Positions 5,743-5,799 of a stretch of DNA of 5,799 nt are shown here, piece by piece. The notes below the pieces were generated by a model. The model had not been told where the DNA came from, searched no databases, and saw nothing but the letters and a program-made list of their open reading frames with translations. The stretch is from assembly GCA_902385025.1 (NCBI GenBank), contig CABMDX010000176.1, positions 1-5,799 on the forward strand, in the 5' to 3' direction. Made by a program: the position numbers and the translations under genes. How positions within the stretch are numbered: position 1 is the stretch's first letter; each line of letters opens with the position of its first letter. The DNA is from an uncultured archaeon (GTDB lineage Archaea > Halobacteriota > Methanosarcinia > Methanotrichales > Methanotrichaceae).

Positions 5743-5799
5743 CCGGCATCTTCATCCATTGCTTAATTCTCGATCCATCAGCTTTCACTCACTTCAAGC
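5743..5799. other. Right-edge sequence upstream of the radical SAM gene
   Basis: No gene is supported. GGATGAAGAT is present twice on the minus strand, once overlapping the start codon and once just upstream. A six-codon open stretch ending in TGA (5778-5780) could be the tail of a gene lying beyond the edge. No TATA box is visible here. Confidence 0.25.

Noticed and set aside
5752..5780. Tiny ORFs overlapping the radical SAM start and a six-codon edge fragment
   Set aside because: They are under ten codons, with no ribosome site or recognisable product.
1..5799. CRISPR array, tRNA, rRNA, insertion sequence or att site
   Set aside because: No repeated spacer pattern, cloverleaf, rRNA signature, transposase or terminal inverted repeat was found on reading both strands.

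Overview
The window looks archaeal and most like a methanogen of the Methanosarcinales/Methanothrix type, with middling GC. The evidence is a VAT/CDC48 AAA+ ATPase with an archaeal N-domain, an archaeal heat-shock-type ArsR regulator, TATA boxes placed for leaderless or short-leader transcripts, a deazaflavin/flavin LLM oxidoreductase, and a long acylphosphatase-like protein of a kind I associate with methanogens. The genus is an inference; no rRNA or methanogenesis gene is present.

Layout. Minus strand, 1-2236: a two-gene operon. A Phr-like winged-helix regulator is followed after 13 bp by a CDC48/VAT ATPase, which runs off the left edge inside its second AAA domain. Between 2237 and 2360 lies a compact divergent promoter region with two TATA boxes and two dyad-symmetric sites. 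Plus strand, 2361-3173: a luciferase-like (LLM) oxidoreductase. Convergent with it (3184 to about 3486, minus) is a small three-helix membrane protein; the two TAG stops sit in opposite arms of one inverted repeat. Minus strand, 3607-4193: an acylphosphatase-like gene with a helical repeat tail, broken by one missing base, so that simple ORF calling shows only its C-terminal two thirds. Minus strand, 4267-5742: a cobalamin-binding radical SAM protein with its own promoter outside the window.

How the genes may work together. The strongest story is proteostasis. Pyrococcus Phr is known to repress its own gene and an AAA+ ATPase gene, and here a Phr-like repressor is in one operon with the CDC48 unfoldase. 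The dyads in the shared promoter region could let the same regulator also act on the divergent LLM oxidoreductase. The other genes show no clear functional link. The most notable single-gene observations are the frameshifted acylphosphatase and an archaeal radical SAM/B12 protein whose architecture resembles the hopanoid C-3 methylase HpnR, although archaea make no hopanoids. No rRNA, tRNA, CRISPR array, insertion sequence or att site was seen.
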